DNA from: Afipia sp. 64-13
GTDB lineage: Bacteria > Pseudomonadota > Alphaproteobacteria > Rhizobiales > Xanthobacteraceae
DNA: 64,000 nucleotides
Assembly (NCBI GenBank): GCA_001897755.1
Contig: MKUJ01000014.1
Location: 1 to 64,000, forward strand
Direction of reading: 5' to 3'
In this document: positions 39,823 to 48,291 of the stretch, in pieces
Numbering within the stretch: position 1 is the stretch's first letter
How the letters are laid out: the number at the start of each line of letters is the position of its first letter
Made by a program: the position numbers and the translations under genes
The notes under the pieces: model-generated
What the model was told of the DNA's origin: nothing
Databases searched by the model: none
What the model saw: the letters and a program-made list of their open reading frames with translations, nothing else

Positions 39823-41334
39823 ATGTTCGACAATCTGTCGGAAAGGCTCGGAGGGATTCTCGACAAGCTGACGCGGCGCGGCGCGCTGTCGGAAGCCGAT
39901 GTCGACGCCGCGATGCGCGAAGTGCGCCGCGCGCTGCTCGAAGCCGACGTCGCGCTCGACGTGGTGCGCTCCTTCACCGAGAAGGTGCGCGAACAGGCGA
40001 TCGGCGCCACCGTCATCAAGTCGGTGACGCCCGGCCAGATGGTGGTGAAGATCGTCCACGACCAGCTCGTGGACACGCTCGGCGCCGACGGCCAGCTCAT
40101 CGACCTCAACGCACCCGCGCCGGTGCCGATCATGATGGTCGGCCTGCAGGGCTCCGGCAAGACCACCACCACCGCCAAGCTCGCCCGCCGCCTGGTCCAG
40201 CGCGACAAGAAGAAAGTGCTGATGGCCTCGCTCGACGTCTACCGTCCGGCGGCGCAGGAACAGCTCGCGGTGCTCGGCCGCGATCTCGACATCCCGACTT
40301 TGCCGATCGTCGCCGGCCAGATGCCGACCCAGATCGCGCAGCGCGCGATCCAGGCCGCGAGACTCGGCGGCTATGACGTGGTGCTGCTCGACACCGCCGG
40401 CCGCACCACGCTCGACGAAGAGATGATGCAGGAAGCCGCCGCGGTGAAGGCCGCCGCGCAGCCGCATGAAGTGCTGCTGGTCGCCGACGCGCTGACCGGC
40501 CAGGACGCCGTCAATCTCGCCCGCGCCTTCAACGAACGCGTCGGTCTCACCGGCATCGCGCTGACCCGCGTCGACGGCGATGGCCGCGGCGGCGCCGCGC
40601 TGTCGATGCGCGCCGTCACCGGCAAGCCGATCAAGCTGATCGGCACCGGCGAAAAAACCGACGCGCTGGAGGACTTCCATCCCTCGCGCATCGCCGGCCG
40701 CATCCTCGGCATGGGCGACGTGGTGTCGCTGGTCGAGAAGGCCGCCGCCAATATCGACGCCGAGAAGGCCGCGCGCACCGCCGAGAAAATGCGCAAGGGC
40801 AAGTTCGATCTTGCCGATCTGCGCGACCAGCTCGCGCAGATGCAGAACATGGGCGGCATCGGCGGCCTGATGGGCATGATGCCCGGCATCGCCAAGATGA
40901 AGAACCAGCTCGCCGCCGCCAATCTCGACGAGAAGGTGATCAAGCGCCAGATGGCGGTGATCGATTCGATGACGCGCGAGGAGCGCAAGAATCCCGACAT
41001 CCTGAAAGCCAGCCGCAAGAAGCGCATCGCGGCCGGCTCCGGCCTCAAGGTCGAGGAGGTCAACAAGCTGCTCAAGATGCACCGGAACATGGCCGACATG
41101 ATGAAGGCCATGGGTCAGGGCAAGCGCGGGCCGCTCGCCGGCATGGCGCAGATGATGGGCTTCGGCGGCGGCGGCATGCCCTCGCCCGAGACGATGAAAG
41201 AGCTTGCAGCGAAGATGCCCGGCGGAATTCCGCAAGGCGCGCCGACGCTGCCGAAAGATTTTCCGGGCCTGCCGGGCCTGGGGAAACCGACATTGCCGGG
41301 CCTCGGATTGCCGGGGCTGGGCAAGAAGAAATAA
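39823..41334 (+). CDS. ffh: Signal recognition particle protein Ffh (SRP54)
   Basis: GTPase that binds signal peptides and 4.5S RNA. 503 residues: N domain, G domain with GLQGSGKTTTTAKLARRL, DTAGR and TRVDGDGRGG, and a methionine-rich M domain (MGGIGGLMGMMPGIAKM) ending in a Gly/Pro/Leu-rich tail. The family start is MFDNLSERLGGIL at 39823; an in-frame ATG at 39811 is also possible and lies just after repeat D3. First gene of ffh-rpsP-rimM-trmD-rplS. Confidence 0.96.
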   Translation: MFDNLSERLGGILDKLTRRGALSEADVDAAMREVRRALLEADVALDVVRSFTEKVREQAIGATVIKSVTPGQMVVKIVHDQLVDTLGADGQLIDLNAPAPVPIMMVGLQGSGKTTTTAKLARRLVQRDKKKVLMASLDVYRPAAQEQLAVLGRDLDIPTLPIVAGQMPTQIAQRAIQAARLGGYDVVLLDTAGRTTLDEEMMQEAAAVKAAAQPHEVLLVADALTGQDAVNLARAFNERVGLTGIALTRVDGDGRGGAALSMRAVTGKPIKLIGTGEKTDALEDFHPSRIAGRILGMGDVVSLVEKAAANIDAEKAARTAEKMRKGKFDLADLRDQLAQMQNMGGIGGLMGMMPGIAKMKNQLAAANLDEKVIKRQMAVIDSMTREERKNPDILKASRKKRIAAGSGLKVEEVNKLLKMHRNMADMMKAMGQGKRGPLAGMAQMMGFGGGGMPSPETMKELAAKMPGGIPQGAPTLPKDFPGLPGLGKPTLPGLGLPGLGKKK

Positions 41335-41373
41335 CCGAACGCATTCCTATTCGAACACTTACGGAGAACTCAC

Positions 41374-41697
41374 ATGTCAGTCGTCATTCGCCTCGCCCGC
41401 GCCGGCACCAAGAAGCGCCCGTTCTATCATGTCGTCGTCGCCGACTCGCGCTTTCCGCGCGACGGCCGCTTCATCGAGCGCCTCGGCTACTTCAACCCGC
41501 TGCTGTCGAAGGACAACGAGGAGCGCCTCAAGCTCGACCTCGACAAGGTGAAGGGCTGGCTCGCCAAGGGCGCGCAGCCGTCCGACCGCGTGATGCGCTT
41601 CCTCGATGCCGCCGGTGTTGCCAAGCGCACCGCGCGCAACAACCCGGAAAAGGCCGTGCCGCGCAAGGAGCGCAAGGCCGCCGAAGCGGCGAAGTAA
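41374..41697 (+). CDS. rpsP: 30S ribosomal protein S16
   Basis: 107 residues with the S16 signature [20 protein letters not shown] and ERLGYFNPL. The C-terminal tail is basic and Ala/Lys-rich (RKAAEAAK). GGAGA precedes the start. Second gene of the ffh-rplS cluster. Confidence 0.98.
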   Translation: MSVVIRLARAGTKKRPFYHVVVADSRFPRDGRFIERLGYFNPLLSKDNEERLKLDLDKVKGWLAKGAQPSDRVMRFLDAAGVAKRTARNNPEKAVPRKERKAAEAAK

Positions 41698-41710
41698 TCG
41701 CGCGACAACG

Positions 41711-41820
41711 GCCTCATGCTTCGAGACGCGCGGCGTTGTCGCGCTTCCCGGCATGAGGACCACACCGTGCGCGGCCCTCATCCTGAGGAACCGCGCGGCG
41801 GCGTCTCGAAGGATAAGGCC
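41711..41820. repeat. Dispersed palindromic repeat, family C (copy 5) between rpsP and rimM
   Basis: Units CCTCATGCTTCGAGACGCGC to CCCGGCATGAGG and CCCTCATCCTGAGGAACCGC to CGTCTCGAAGGATAAGGC. The right end touches the rimM start codon and supplies the purine-rich AAGGATAAGG upstream of it. Confidence 0.8.
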
Positions 41821-41822
41821 CG

Positions 41823-42347
41823 GTGACTCGAGACACCCACATCTGTGTTGCGAAAATCGGCGCCGCGCATGGCGTGCGCGGCGAGGTGAAGCTGTGGCCG
41901 TTCACGCAGGACCCGCTCGCGGTGCTGCATTACGGCCCGCTCTCGACCAAGGACGGCGCGCGGCAGTTCGACGTGCTGCGCGCCCGCGTCGCGAAGGACC
42001 ATCTGGTCGCGACGCTGAGCGGCATCGCCAACCGCGACGACGCCGCGCGCGTCAACGGCCTCGAGCTCTACATTCCGCGCGAGGCGCTGCCGGCCCCCGA
42101 GGCCGACGAATATTATCATGCCGACCTGATCGGCCTGTCCGCGATCGACGCGCAGGGCGCGGCGATCGGCACCATCGTCGCGATCCATAATTTCGGCGCC
42201 GGCGACATCGTCGAGATCGCGCCCGCACGCGGCCCAACGCTGCTGCTGCCGTTCACCAACGCGGTGGTGCCGAGCGTCGATCTCGCCAAGGGCCATGCGG
42301 TGATCGAATTGCCCGCCGAGGTGGAGGGCGAGGACGATCCATCATGA
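41823..42347 (+). CDS. rimM: Ribosome maturation factor RimM
   Basis: Binds S19 during 30S assembly. 174 residues: N-terminal barrel starting [20 protein letters not shown] and PRC-barrel C-terminal domain ([37 protein letters not shown]). It starts with GTG at 41823; the ribosome site appears to be AAGGATAAGG from repeat C5. Confidence 0.95.
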   Translation: MTRDTHICVAKIGAAHGVRGEVKLWPFTQDPLAVLHYGPLSTKDGARQFDVLRARVAKDHLVATLSGIANRDDAARVNGLELYIPREALPAPEADEYYHADLIGLSAIDAQGAAIGTIVAIHNFGAGDIVEIAPARGPTLLLPFTNAVVPSVDLAKGHAVIELPAEVEGEDDPS

Positions 42348-42354
42348 TAAAATT

Positions 42355-42435
42355 CGTCATTGCGAGCGAAGCGAAGCAATCCAGAATAGCCGGCGTGAAC
42401 TGGATTGCTTCGTCGCTTCGCTCCTCGCAATGACG
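42355..42435. repeat. Dispersed palindromic repeat, family B (copy 3) between rimM and trmD
   Basis: CGTCATTGCGAGCGAAGCGA to GCTCCTCGCAATGACG, with GAAGCAATCCAG / CTGGATTGCTTCG inner arms. Located within the ffh-rplS operon, immediately after rimM. Confidence 0.85.
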
Positions 42436-42446
42436 AGTCTCTTATC

Positions 42447-43241
42447 ATGACGTCCGATGCCCGCTTTGCGCCCCTCCCTGACCCTCCCCCGCAAGCGGCA
42501 GAGGGAAGGAAAGAGACCTGGTGCGCCACCGTGCTCACGCTGTTTCCGGAGATGTTTCCCGGTCCGCTCGGCATCAGCCTTGCCGGGCGCGCGCTGGCGT
42601 CCGGGCTGTGGGCGCTGGAGGCCCGCGACATCCGCAACGCCGCCACCGACAAACATCGCAGCGTCGACGACACCCCGGCCGGCGGCGGCCCGGGCATGGT
42701 GCTGCGCGCCGACGTGCTGGCCGCCGCGATCGATGCCGCGGCGATTATGCCTGACCGACCTCGCCTGCTGATGAGCCCGCGCGGTCGGCCATTGACCCAG
42801 TCGCGGGCGGCGGAGCTCGCGGCCGGGCCCGGCCCGCTGATCGTCTGCGGCCGGTTCGAGGGCGTGGACCAGCGGGTGATCGAGGCGCGCGACCTCGAGG
42901 AGGTCTCGATCGGCGACTACGTGCTGTCCGGCGGGGAACTCGGGGCCATGGTGCTGATCGACGCCTGTGTCCGACTGCTGCCGGGCGTGATGGGCAAGCT
43001 GGCCTCGGGAACCGAGGAAAGCTTCTCCGACGGGCTGCTGGAGTATCCGCAATACACCCGGCCGCAGGCCTTCGAGGGCCGCCCGATCCCCGAGGTGCTG
43101 CTGTCCGGCGACCATGGCAGGATCGCAGCCTGGCGGCGGGCGCAGGCCGAGGCCCTCACCCGGGACCGCCGGCCCGACCTCTGGGTCGCCCGGCCGCCCG
43201 AAGCCACGGCGAAAACGCCAAAAAATGCCCCGGACGGGTGA
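42447..43241 (+). CDS. trmD: tRNA (guanine-N1)-methyltransferase TrmD
   Basis: Methylates G37 of tRNAs, preventing frameshifts. 264 residues as called. The SPOUT core is intact: [27 protein letters not shown], the SAM-binding knot [15 protein letters not shown] and [18 protein letters not shown]. The first 23 residues or so (Pro-rich, up to GRKETW) are not part of the family. They are encoded by a CCCTCCCCCGC-containing palindromic segment resembling a dispersed repeat. Translation could instead start later, but no ATG or GTG precedes the core without it. Confidence 0.94.
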   Translation: MTSDARFAPLPDPPPQAAEGRKETWCATVLTLFPEMFPGPLGISLAGRALASGLWALEARDIRNAATDKHRSVDDTPAGGGPGMVLRADVLAAAIDAAAIMPDRPRLLMSPRGRPLTQSRAAELAAGPGPLIVCGRFEGVDQRVIEARDLEEVSIGDYVLSGGELGAMVLIDACVRLLPGVMGKLASGTEESFSDGLLEYPQYTRPQAFEGRPIPEVLLSGDHGRIAAWRRAQAEALTRDRRPDLWVARPPEATAKTPKNAPDG

Positions 43242-43344
43242 CAAGGGCCGATCTTTCGCGTATAGGACCGCCCAATCCGCGCATGTGCTGGATAAGAATT
43301 TTCGCGCTGCCCCTTTCGGGCGCGTTGCCCGATGGAGTTGAGCA

Positions 43345-43728
43345 ATGAACATCATCCAACAGCTCGAGCAGGAGCAGCTCGAAAAGCTGGCCGCCGGCAA
43401 GACCATTCCCGAGTTCGGACCGGGCGACACCGTGACCGTCAACGTCAAGGTCAAGGAAGGCGACCGCACCCGCGTGCAGGCCTATGAGGGCGTGTGCATC
43501 GGCCGCAACGGCGGCGGGCTCAACGAGAGCTTCACCGTGCGCAAGATTTCCTACGGCGAGGGCGTCGAGCGCGTCTTCCCGATCTATTCGCCGATGATCG
43601 ACTCGATCAAGGTCGTGCGTCGCGGCAAGGTGCGTCGCGCCAAGCTGTATTATCTGCGCGGCCTGCGCGGCAAGTCGGCGCGCATCGTCGAGAAGCAGGA
43701 AAACCGTCAGGCGGCTTCCGCCGAGTAA
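43345..43728 (+). CDS. rplS: 50S ribosomal protein L19
   Basis: 127 residues with the L19 core [40 protein letters not shown] and [20 protein letters not shown]. Preceded by ATGGAG about 10 bases upstream. Last gene of the ffh cluster, followed by a terminator. Confidence 0.98.
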   Translation: MNIIQQLEQEQLEKLAAGKTIPEFGPGDTVTVNVKVKEGDRTRVQAYEGVCIGRNGGGLNESFTVRKISYGEGVERVFPIYSPMIDSIKVVRRGKVRRAKLYYLRGLRGKSARIVEKQENRQAASAE

Positions 43729-43764
43729 GCGGCCTTCGCGGCAACGCTTCACGGAGACACTATA

Positions 43765-43790
43765 AAACGCGGCGTTTGCCGCGTTTTTTG
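43765..43790 (+). terminator. Rho-independent terminator after rplS
   Basis: 9-bp stem AAACGCGGC (43765-43773) with GCCGCGTTT (43778-43786), loop GTTT, then TTTG. Ends the ffh-rpsP-rimM-trmD-rplS operon. Confidence 0.9.
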
Positions 43791-43825
43791 TTGTTCGGAG
43801 CACACTCGCCCGACACGGAAAGACC

Positions 43826-43903
43826 TGTCATTGCCGGACTTGATCCGGCAATCCATCATTTTGAAAAAATTGCTGGGTTGATGGGTCAGGCCCGGGCATG
43901 ACG
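43826..43903. repeat. Dispersed palindromic repeat, family A, diverged (copy 5)
   Basis: TGTCATTGCCGGACTTGATC to GGCAATCCATC, then CAGGCCCGGGCATGACG. The arms are more diverged than in copies 1 and 2, and the ends resemble family B. Confidence 0.6.
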
Positions 43904-43954
43904 ATGTCATGCAAGCCCAGCACGATCCTGCCTTTGGATGATCGTCGCACCGCC

Positions 43955-44365
43955 TCAGGCCGACAGCGGCCCGTTCATGATCCAGCGATGGCCGAACGGA
44001 TCGCGCAGGATCGCGGTGCGCGTACCCCAGAAAGAATGCGTCGGCGCAAGCTCGCCGACCGCGCCGAGCTTGGTGGCGCGGGCGAAGGTCTCGTCCACCT
44101 CCTCGGAGGTGGCGAATTCGAGACTGACCGACGCGGTGACCGGCTCGGCCGGCAGCGGCGTGCGCGCCTTGCCGAATTCGGGGAAGGCATCGGCCACGAA
44201 CACCGTGCCGCCATTGATCTCGAGCTCGCAATGCATGATCCGCATGCCGTCGAGCGCCGGCATCAGCGCCCTCTGCCGGGCATCGAACGCGGCGGTGTAG
44301 AAAGCGATGGCGCCTGCGGCGGGCGAAACCGTGAGATAGGGGGCAACCGGTGGCCGTGCAGTCAT
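43955..44365 (-). CDS. VOC / glyoxalase-like superfamily protein (PhnB-like)
   Basis: 136 residues with the paired beta-alpha-beta-beta-beta modules of vicinal-oxygen-chelate proteins. [21 protein letters not shown] at the start, [25 protein letters not shown] mid-protein (split here as two halves), and the C-terminal [15 protein letters not shown] are typical of the PhnB/YdeM-like group. Metal binding and substrate are not evident. Stands alone between rplS and leuC. Confidence 0.82.
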   Translation of the reverse strand: MTARPPVAPYLTVSPAAGAIAFYTAAFDARQRALMPALDGMRIMHCELEINGGTVFVADAFPEFGKARTPLPAEPVTASVSLEFATSEEVDETFARATKLGAVGELAPTHSFWGTRTAILRDPFGHRWIMNGPLSA

Positions 44366-44504
44366 TGAGTACCCCCATGCAGGATCCTATATAACAGGAT
44401 ACTTTCCCACGGGACGTTATGCGAGTAAAAAGCCCCGCGGAAGCAGGCGTCTGCCCGGCAACGCCGCGACCTATCCCCGAAAAGCCACCAGCGAACAGGC
44501 GACC

Positions 44505-45914
44505 ATGGCCAAACCGACCACTCTGTACGACAAGATCTGGAATGATCATCTGGTTGACGAGCAGCCCGACGGGACCTGCCTGCTCTATATCGACCGGCAT
44601 CTCGTCCATGAAGTGACCTCGCCGCAGGCGTTCGAGGGACTGCGCACCGCAGGCCGCAAGGTGCACGCACCGCAAAAGACGCTCGCCGTGGTCGATCACA
44701 ACGTGCCGACCACCGACCGCTCCAAGCCGAACCCCGATCCGGAAAGCGCCGAGCAGATCGCTGCGCTCGCCGAGAACGCGCGCGAGTTCGGCGTGAAGTA
44801 TTTCAACGAGCACGACAAGCGTCAGGGCATCGTTCACGTCATCGGTCCCGAGCAGGGCTTCACGCTGCCCGGCACCACCATCGTGTGCGGCGACAGCCAC
44901 ACCTCGACGCATGGCGCGTTCGGCGCGCTGGCGCACGGCATCGGCACCTCCGAGGTCGAGCATGTGCTGGCGACGCAAACGCTGATCCAGAAGAAGGCCA
45001 AGAACATGCGCGCGGTGGTCGACGGCAAGCTGCCGGACGGCGTCACCGCCAAGGACATCATTCTCGCCATCATCGGCGAGATCGGCACCGCGGGCGGCAC
45101 CGGCTACGTGCTGGAATATGCCGGCGACGCGATCCGCGCGCTGACCATGGAAGGCCGCATGACGGTCTGCAACATGTCGATCGAGGGCGGCGCGCGCGCC
45201 GGTCTGGTCGCGCCGGACGAGAAGGCCTACGAATTCCTCAAGGGCCGGCCGATGGCGCCGACCGGCGAGGCCTGGGATCGCGCGATCCGCTACTGGGACA
45301 CGCTGCGCTCCGACGAGGGCGCGCATTTCGATCACGAGATCCGGCTCGACGCCGCCAATCTGCCGCCGATCGTCACCTGGGGCACCTCGCCCGAGGACGT
45401 CGCGTCGGTGTCCGGCACGGTGCCCGATCCGTCGCGAATCGAGGACGAGGCGAAGCGGCTGTCGAAGCAGCGCGCGCTCGATTACATGGGCCTCAAGGCC
45501 GGCACCAGGATCACCGACATCAAGCTCGACCGCGTCTTCATCGGCTCGTGCACCAACGGCCGCATCGAGGATCTGCGCGCCGCCGCCAAGGTCGTGAACG
45601 GACATCACGTCAGCGCCAACATCAATGCGATGGTGGTGCCGGGCTCCGGCCTCGTGAAGGAGCAGGCGGAAGCCGAAGGTCTCGACAAGATCTTCATCAA
45701 CGCCGGCTTCGAATGGCGCGAGCCGGGCTGCTCGATGTGCCTTGCGATGAATCCCGACAAGCTCGCGCCGGAAGAGCGCTGCGCCTCGACTTCGAACCGC
45801 AATTTCGAGGGCCGTCAGGGCTTCAAGGGCCGCACCCATCTGGTCTCGCCGGCGATGGCGGCAGCGGCGGCGATCGCCGGCCACTTCGTCGACATCCGCG
45901 AGTGGCGTTCCTAA
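44505..45914 (+). CDS. leuC: 3-isopropylmalate dehydratase large subunit
   Basis: With LeuD isomerises 2- to 3-isopropylmalate in leucine synthesis. 469 residues of the aconitase superfamily: [20 protein letters not shown], cluster cysteines in [13 protein letters not shown] and [10 protein letters not shown], and [11 protein letters not shown] strong terminator follows, so leuD (1.6 kb downstream) has its own promoter. Confidence 0.97.
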   Translation: MAKPTTLYDKIWNDHLVDEQPDGTCLLYIDRHLVHEVTSPQAFEGLRTAGRKVHAPQKTLAVVDHNVPTTDRSKPNPDPESAEQIAALAENAREFGVKYFNEHDKRQGIVHVIGPEQGFTLPGTTIVCGDSHTSTHGAFGALAHGIGTSEVEHVLATQTLIQKKAKNMRAVVDGKLPDGVTAKDIILAIIGEIGTAGGTGYVLEYAGDAIRALTMEGRMTVCNMSIEGGARAGLVAPDEKAYEFLKGRPMAPTGEAWDRAIRYWDTLRSDEGAHFDHEIRLDAANLPPIVTWGTSPEDVASVSGTVPDPSRIEDEAKRLSKQRALDYMGLKAGTRITDIKLDRVFIGSCTNGRIEDLRAAAKVVNGHHVSANINAMVVPGSGLVKEQAEAEGLDKIFINAGFEWREPGCSMCLAMNPDKLAPEERCASTSNRNFEGRQGFKGRTHLVSPAMAAAAAIAGHFVDIREWRS

Positions 45915-45956
45915 GCGCGTCACATCGCGTTCACACGCTCATCCAAGACCTCAGAC

Positions 45957-45990
45957 AAAAACAGGCGCTCCTGCGAGCGCCTGTTTTTAT
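45957..45990 (+). terminator. Rho-independent terminator after leuC
   Basis: 10-bp GC-rich stem ACAGGCGCTC (45961-45970) with GAGCGCCTGT (45975-45984), loop CTGC, flanked by AAAA and TTTT that extend the pairing to 14 bp. It could act in both directions. Confidence 0.9.
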
Positions 45991-46096
45991 TTTTGCCCGA
46001 AGCGGAACGACATCGTCATCCGCTTCTGCGTTTTCACCGCACGATCCATCCCAAAACCGCTTCACGCATTTCGGGATCGTGCGTCATGCGGCAAAC

Positions 46097-46402
46097 TCAG
46101 AAGCCGAAATAGAAGCCCGGCCGGTATCCGTAACCATAGCCATAGCCGTAGGGCCGGTAATACGGACGGTAGTAGGGCCGATAATAGGGCCGGTAGTACG
46201 GTCGATAGTAATGCGGCCGATAGTAATGGCGCCGGTAGTGACGGCGATAGCGCCGCGCGCTGACATCGGTCAGGGCCGGTTCGGCCGTCCGTGCGTGATC
46301 CGACGTCGCGGCGAGCGACGAGGCTTGGGCCGGCGCGGTCGAGGCAAGGCCCGCGAACGCCAGACCCGCGGCGATCAGCGCCGCTCCGAGAACTGTTTTC
46401 AT
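46097..46402 (-). CDS. Small secreted Tyr/Arg-rich repeat protein
   Basis: 101 residues: signal peptide (1-27, ending AQA), a short spacer, then a basic low-complexity tail. The tail has RRHYRR units, tandem YYRP units (12-nt period in the DNA, about 46150-46215) and a C-terminal GYGYGYGYRPGFYFGF. A strong GGAGGAG site precedes the start. Function is unknown; similar tyrosine-rich exported proteins are common in Bradyrhizobium relatives. First of three small basic exported proteins in the leuC-leuD gap. Confidence 0.78.
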   Translation of the reverse strand: MKTVLGAALIAAGLAFAGLASTAPAQASSLAATSDHARTAEPALTDVSARRYRRHYRRHYYRPHYYRPYYRPYYRPYYRPYYRPYGYGYGYGYRPGFYFGF

Positions 46403-46584
46403 GAGCTCCTCCTACAATCTTCGCGACAAGCAGCGGGCCCGTTCACATGCCCTGCGCAGCAAAACTGCCGGGCTGCCCTCGCTATTCCGGCCCGCAATGC
46501 CGACCTTCTCGATCGTCTTCTCCAACATGGAGGTCGCCATTGGGGCTGCGCCGACGAACGCCGCAGCCCGCTCAGGCGACGAAA

Positions 46585-46839
46585 TCACCAACGGCGGTAA
46601 TGATGGCGGTGACCATGACGCCAGCCGCGATGATGACCGCGATGCCAGCCATGACGATGACCGCGCCAGTGGCGATGACGGCGATACTGAACGTCGGTGG
46701 TCATGCTGCCGCTCTCGGATGCATAGCCTGCGGTCGCGACACCCAGCGGGCTCGACAGGGACATGGCGTTTGCTTGCTGTGCCGGCGTTGCGACAAACAT
46801 CAAACCCGCGACCGCGAGAAAACCGAGAAGTTTCTTCAT
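46585..46839 (-). CDS. Small secreted His/Arg-rich protein
   Basis: 84 residues from the ATG at 46839, which has AAGGAG nine bases upstream. Signal peptide MKKLLGFLAVAGLMFVATPA (cleavage probably after ANA), a short Ser/Gly spacer, then a tail of His, Arg, Trp and Gly (RRHRHWRGHRHGWHRGHHRG). Such a tail could bind metal or anionic polymers, which is speculation. Another ATG at 46845 is too close to the ribosome site. Confidence 0.75.
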   Translation of the reverse strand: MKKLLGFLAVAGLMFVATPAQQANAMSLSSPLGVATAGYASESGSMTTDVQYRRHRHWRGHRHGWHRGHHRGWRHGHRHHYRRW

Positions 46840-47039
46840 GCTCATGCTCTCCTTGTCAGGCCCTGACTGTGGCGATGCGTAATAACTCATGCGCGTGGCA
46901 TCGGTTCCGCCGCTTGTGCGACATCGTCAGCATGCGCGATACGAGGTGAACGCCAAGTGAATGCGATTTTCATCTTGATGGCGCGCGCACATGCATCGTG
47001 GTTGGCGTTGCAGCGCGCGCATGCAGGCGCAACGCGCCT

Positions 47040-47363
47040 TCAACCGCGCCAGGCGCACTGCATCCGCGGCACGATCACCGTGCCGCTCGGGCGATATTCC
47101 TGCTCGTAATACGCATTGCAGACCCGCACCGAATTCGGCCCGAGCCGCGGCGCGTAAATACGCACCCGATGCGGCGCGCGGCGCACGGTCCTGCGGCGAC
47201 TCTGCGCCGAAAGATCCTGCGCCGGACCGGCCTTGCCGGCCCGCGCGGCCGATGACGCCGCCGCCGTCTGCGCGCCGGCCGGCGCAACGCCGAGGCCAAG
47301 GCCGATACCGCAGATCAGCGCGAGACCGCCCGCCGTCAACATCCGTCGCAGCCCTGCACCCAT
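47040..47363 (-). CDS. Small secreted basic protein of unknown function
   Basis: 107 residues: signal peptide (1-31, ending GAQ), a basic middle (RRRTVRRAPHRVRIYAPRLG) and a C-terminal part NAYYEQEYRPSGTVIVPRMQ with two cysteines (in RVCNAY and MQCAW) that may form a disulfide. GAGAGGGAAT precedes the ATG. I recognise the C-terminal pattern as recurring in Bradyrhizobium-group exported proteins but not its function. Confidence 0.75.
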   Translation of the reverse strand: MGAGLRRMLTAGGLALICGIGLGLGVAPAGAQTAAASSAARAGKAGPAQDLSAQSRRRTVRRAPHRVRIYAPRLGPNSVRVCNAYYEQEYRPSGTVIVPRMQCAWRG

Positions 47364-47562
47364 ATTCCCTCTCCAATTCCAGCGAATTGACGCGCAGGGT
47401 TCCCGATTGCACCCAGCGCGTCAACCGCGCAATGGCAAGACCCTGAAACAGTTCAAGCAATTTGGCCTTTGCCGGAACCCGCAATCGCGATAGAACCCGT
47501 CTAAATCCGGCCGCCCGGCGACCCTGCCAAGGCTGGCCAGACACGACGGACGAAAGACGACC

Positions 47563-48168
47563 ATGGAAAAATTCACCACCCTGAACGGTGTCGCCGCCGC
47601 GCTGAAGATCATCAATGTCGATACCGACATGATCATCCCCAAGCAGTATCTCAAGACCATCAAGCGCACCGGTCTCGGCAAGGGCCTGTTCTCCGAACAG
47701 CGCTACAACGACGACGGCAGCGAGAATCCGGGCTTCGTGCTCAACAAGCCGGCCTATCGCAACGCCAAGATTCTTGTCACGGGCGACAATTTCGGCTGTG
47801 GCTCCTCGCGCGAGCACGCGCCGTGGGCGCTGGCCGATTTCGGCATCCGCTGCGTCATCTCGACCTCGTTCGGCGACATCTTCTACAACAACTGCTTCAA
47901 GAACGGCCTGCTGCCGATCCGCGTCACTCATGAAGAACTCGAGAAGCTGTTCGACGACGCCGAGCGCGGCGCCAACGCCACGCTGACCATCGATCTGGAG
48001 AAGCAGGAAATCCGCGGCCCCGATGGCGGCGTGGTGACGTTCGAGATCGATCCGTTCCGCAAGCACTGCCTGCTCAACGGTCTCGACGATATCGGCCTGA
48101 CGATGAAGAAAAAGCCATCCATCGATGCCTTCGAGCTGAAGGAAAAGTCCGAGCATCCGTGGCTGTAA
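47563..48168 (+). CDS. leuD: 3-isopropylmalate dehydratase small subunit
   Basis: 201 residues, swivel-domain partner of LeuC. Motifs: [14 protein letters not shown] near the start and [15 protein letters not shown] around residues 79-93, then [20 protein letters not shown]. Standing 1.6 kb from leuC with its own upstream region. Repeat B4 follows the stop. Confidence 0.97.
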   Translation: MEKFTTLNGVAAALKIINVDTDMIIPKQYLKTIKRTGLGKGLFSEQRYNDDGSENPGFVLNKPAYRNAKILVTGDNFGCGSSREHAPWALADFGIRCVISTSFGDIFYNNCFKNGLLPIRVTHEELEKLFDDAERGANATLTIDLEKQEIRGPDGGVVTFEIDPFRKHCLLNGLDDIGLTMKKKPSIDAFELKEKSEHPWL

Positions 48169-48182
48169 GACGCCGCGCCTGC

Positions 48183-48265
48183 CGTCATTGCGAGCGAAGC
48201 GAAGCAATCCAGAGCGCCAAAGAAAGAACTGGATTGCTTCGGAGCTCGCGCTCCTCGCAATGACG
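48183..48265. repeat. Dispersed palindromic repeat, family B (copy 4)
   Basis: CGTCATTGCGAGCGAAGCGA to GCTCCTCGCAATGACG; nearly identical to the copy at 42355. It lies between convergent leuD and the CitE-like gene. Confidence 0.85.
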
Positions 48266-48291
48266 ATCATTCAACTTCACTTCAACCCGCT

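Noticed and set aside
39751..41235. 494-codon - strand frame opposite ffh
   Set aside because: Antisense shadow; composition rich in His, Arg and Asp with no motif.
44419..44616. Short ORF upstream of leuC as a leucine attenuator leader peptide
   Set aside because: No run of leucine codons, and it overlaps the leuC start out of frame without attenuator hairpins.
43749..45923. 724-codon - strand frame opposite leuC
   Set aside because: Antisense shadow; leuC has all cluster ligands on the + strand.
46447..46866. 139-codon + strand frame with Met/Thr/Ala repeats and several cysteines
   Set aside because: Lies opposite the His-rich gene; its MTMT pattern is just the complement of the histidine-rich codons, and it lacks a good ribosome site.
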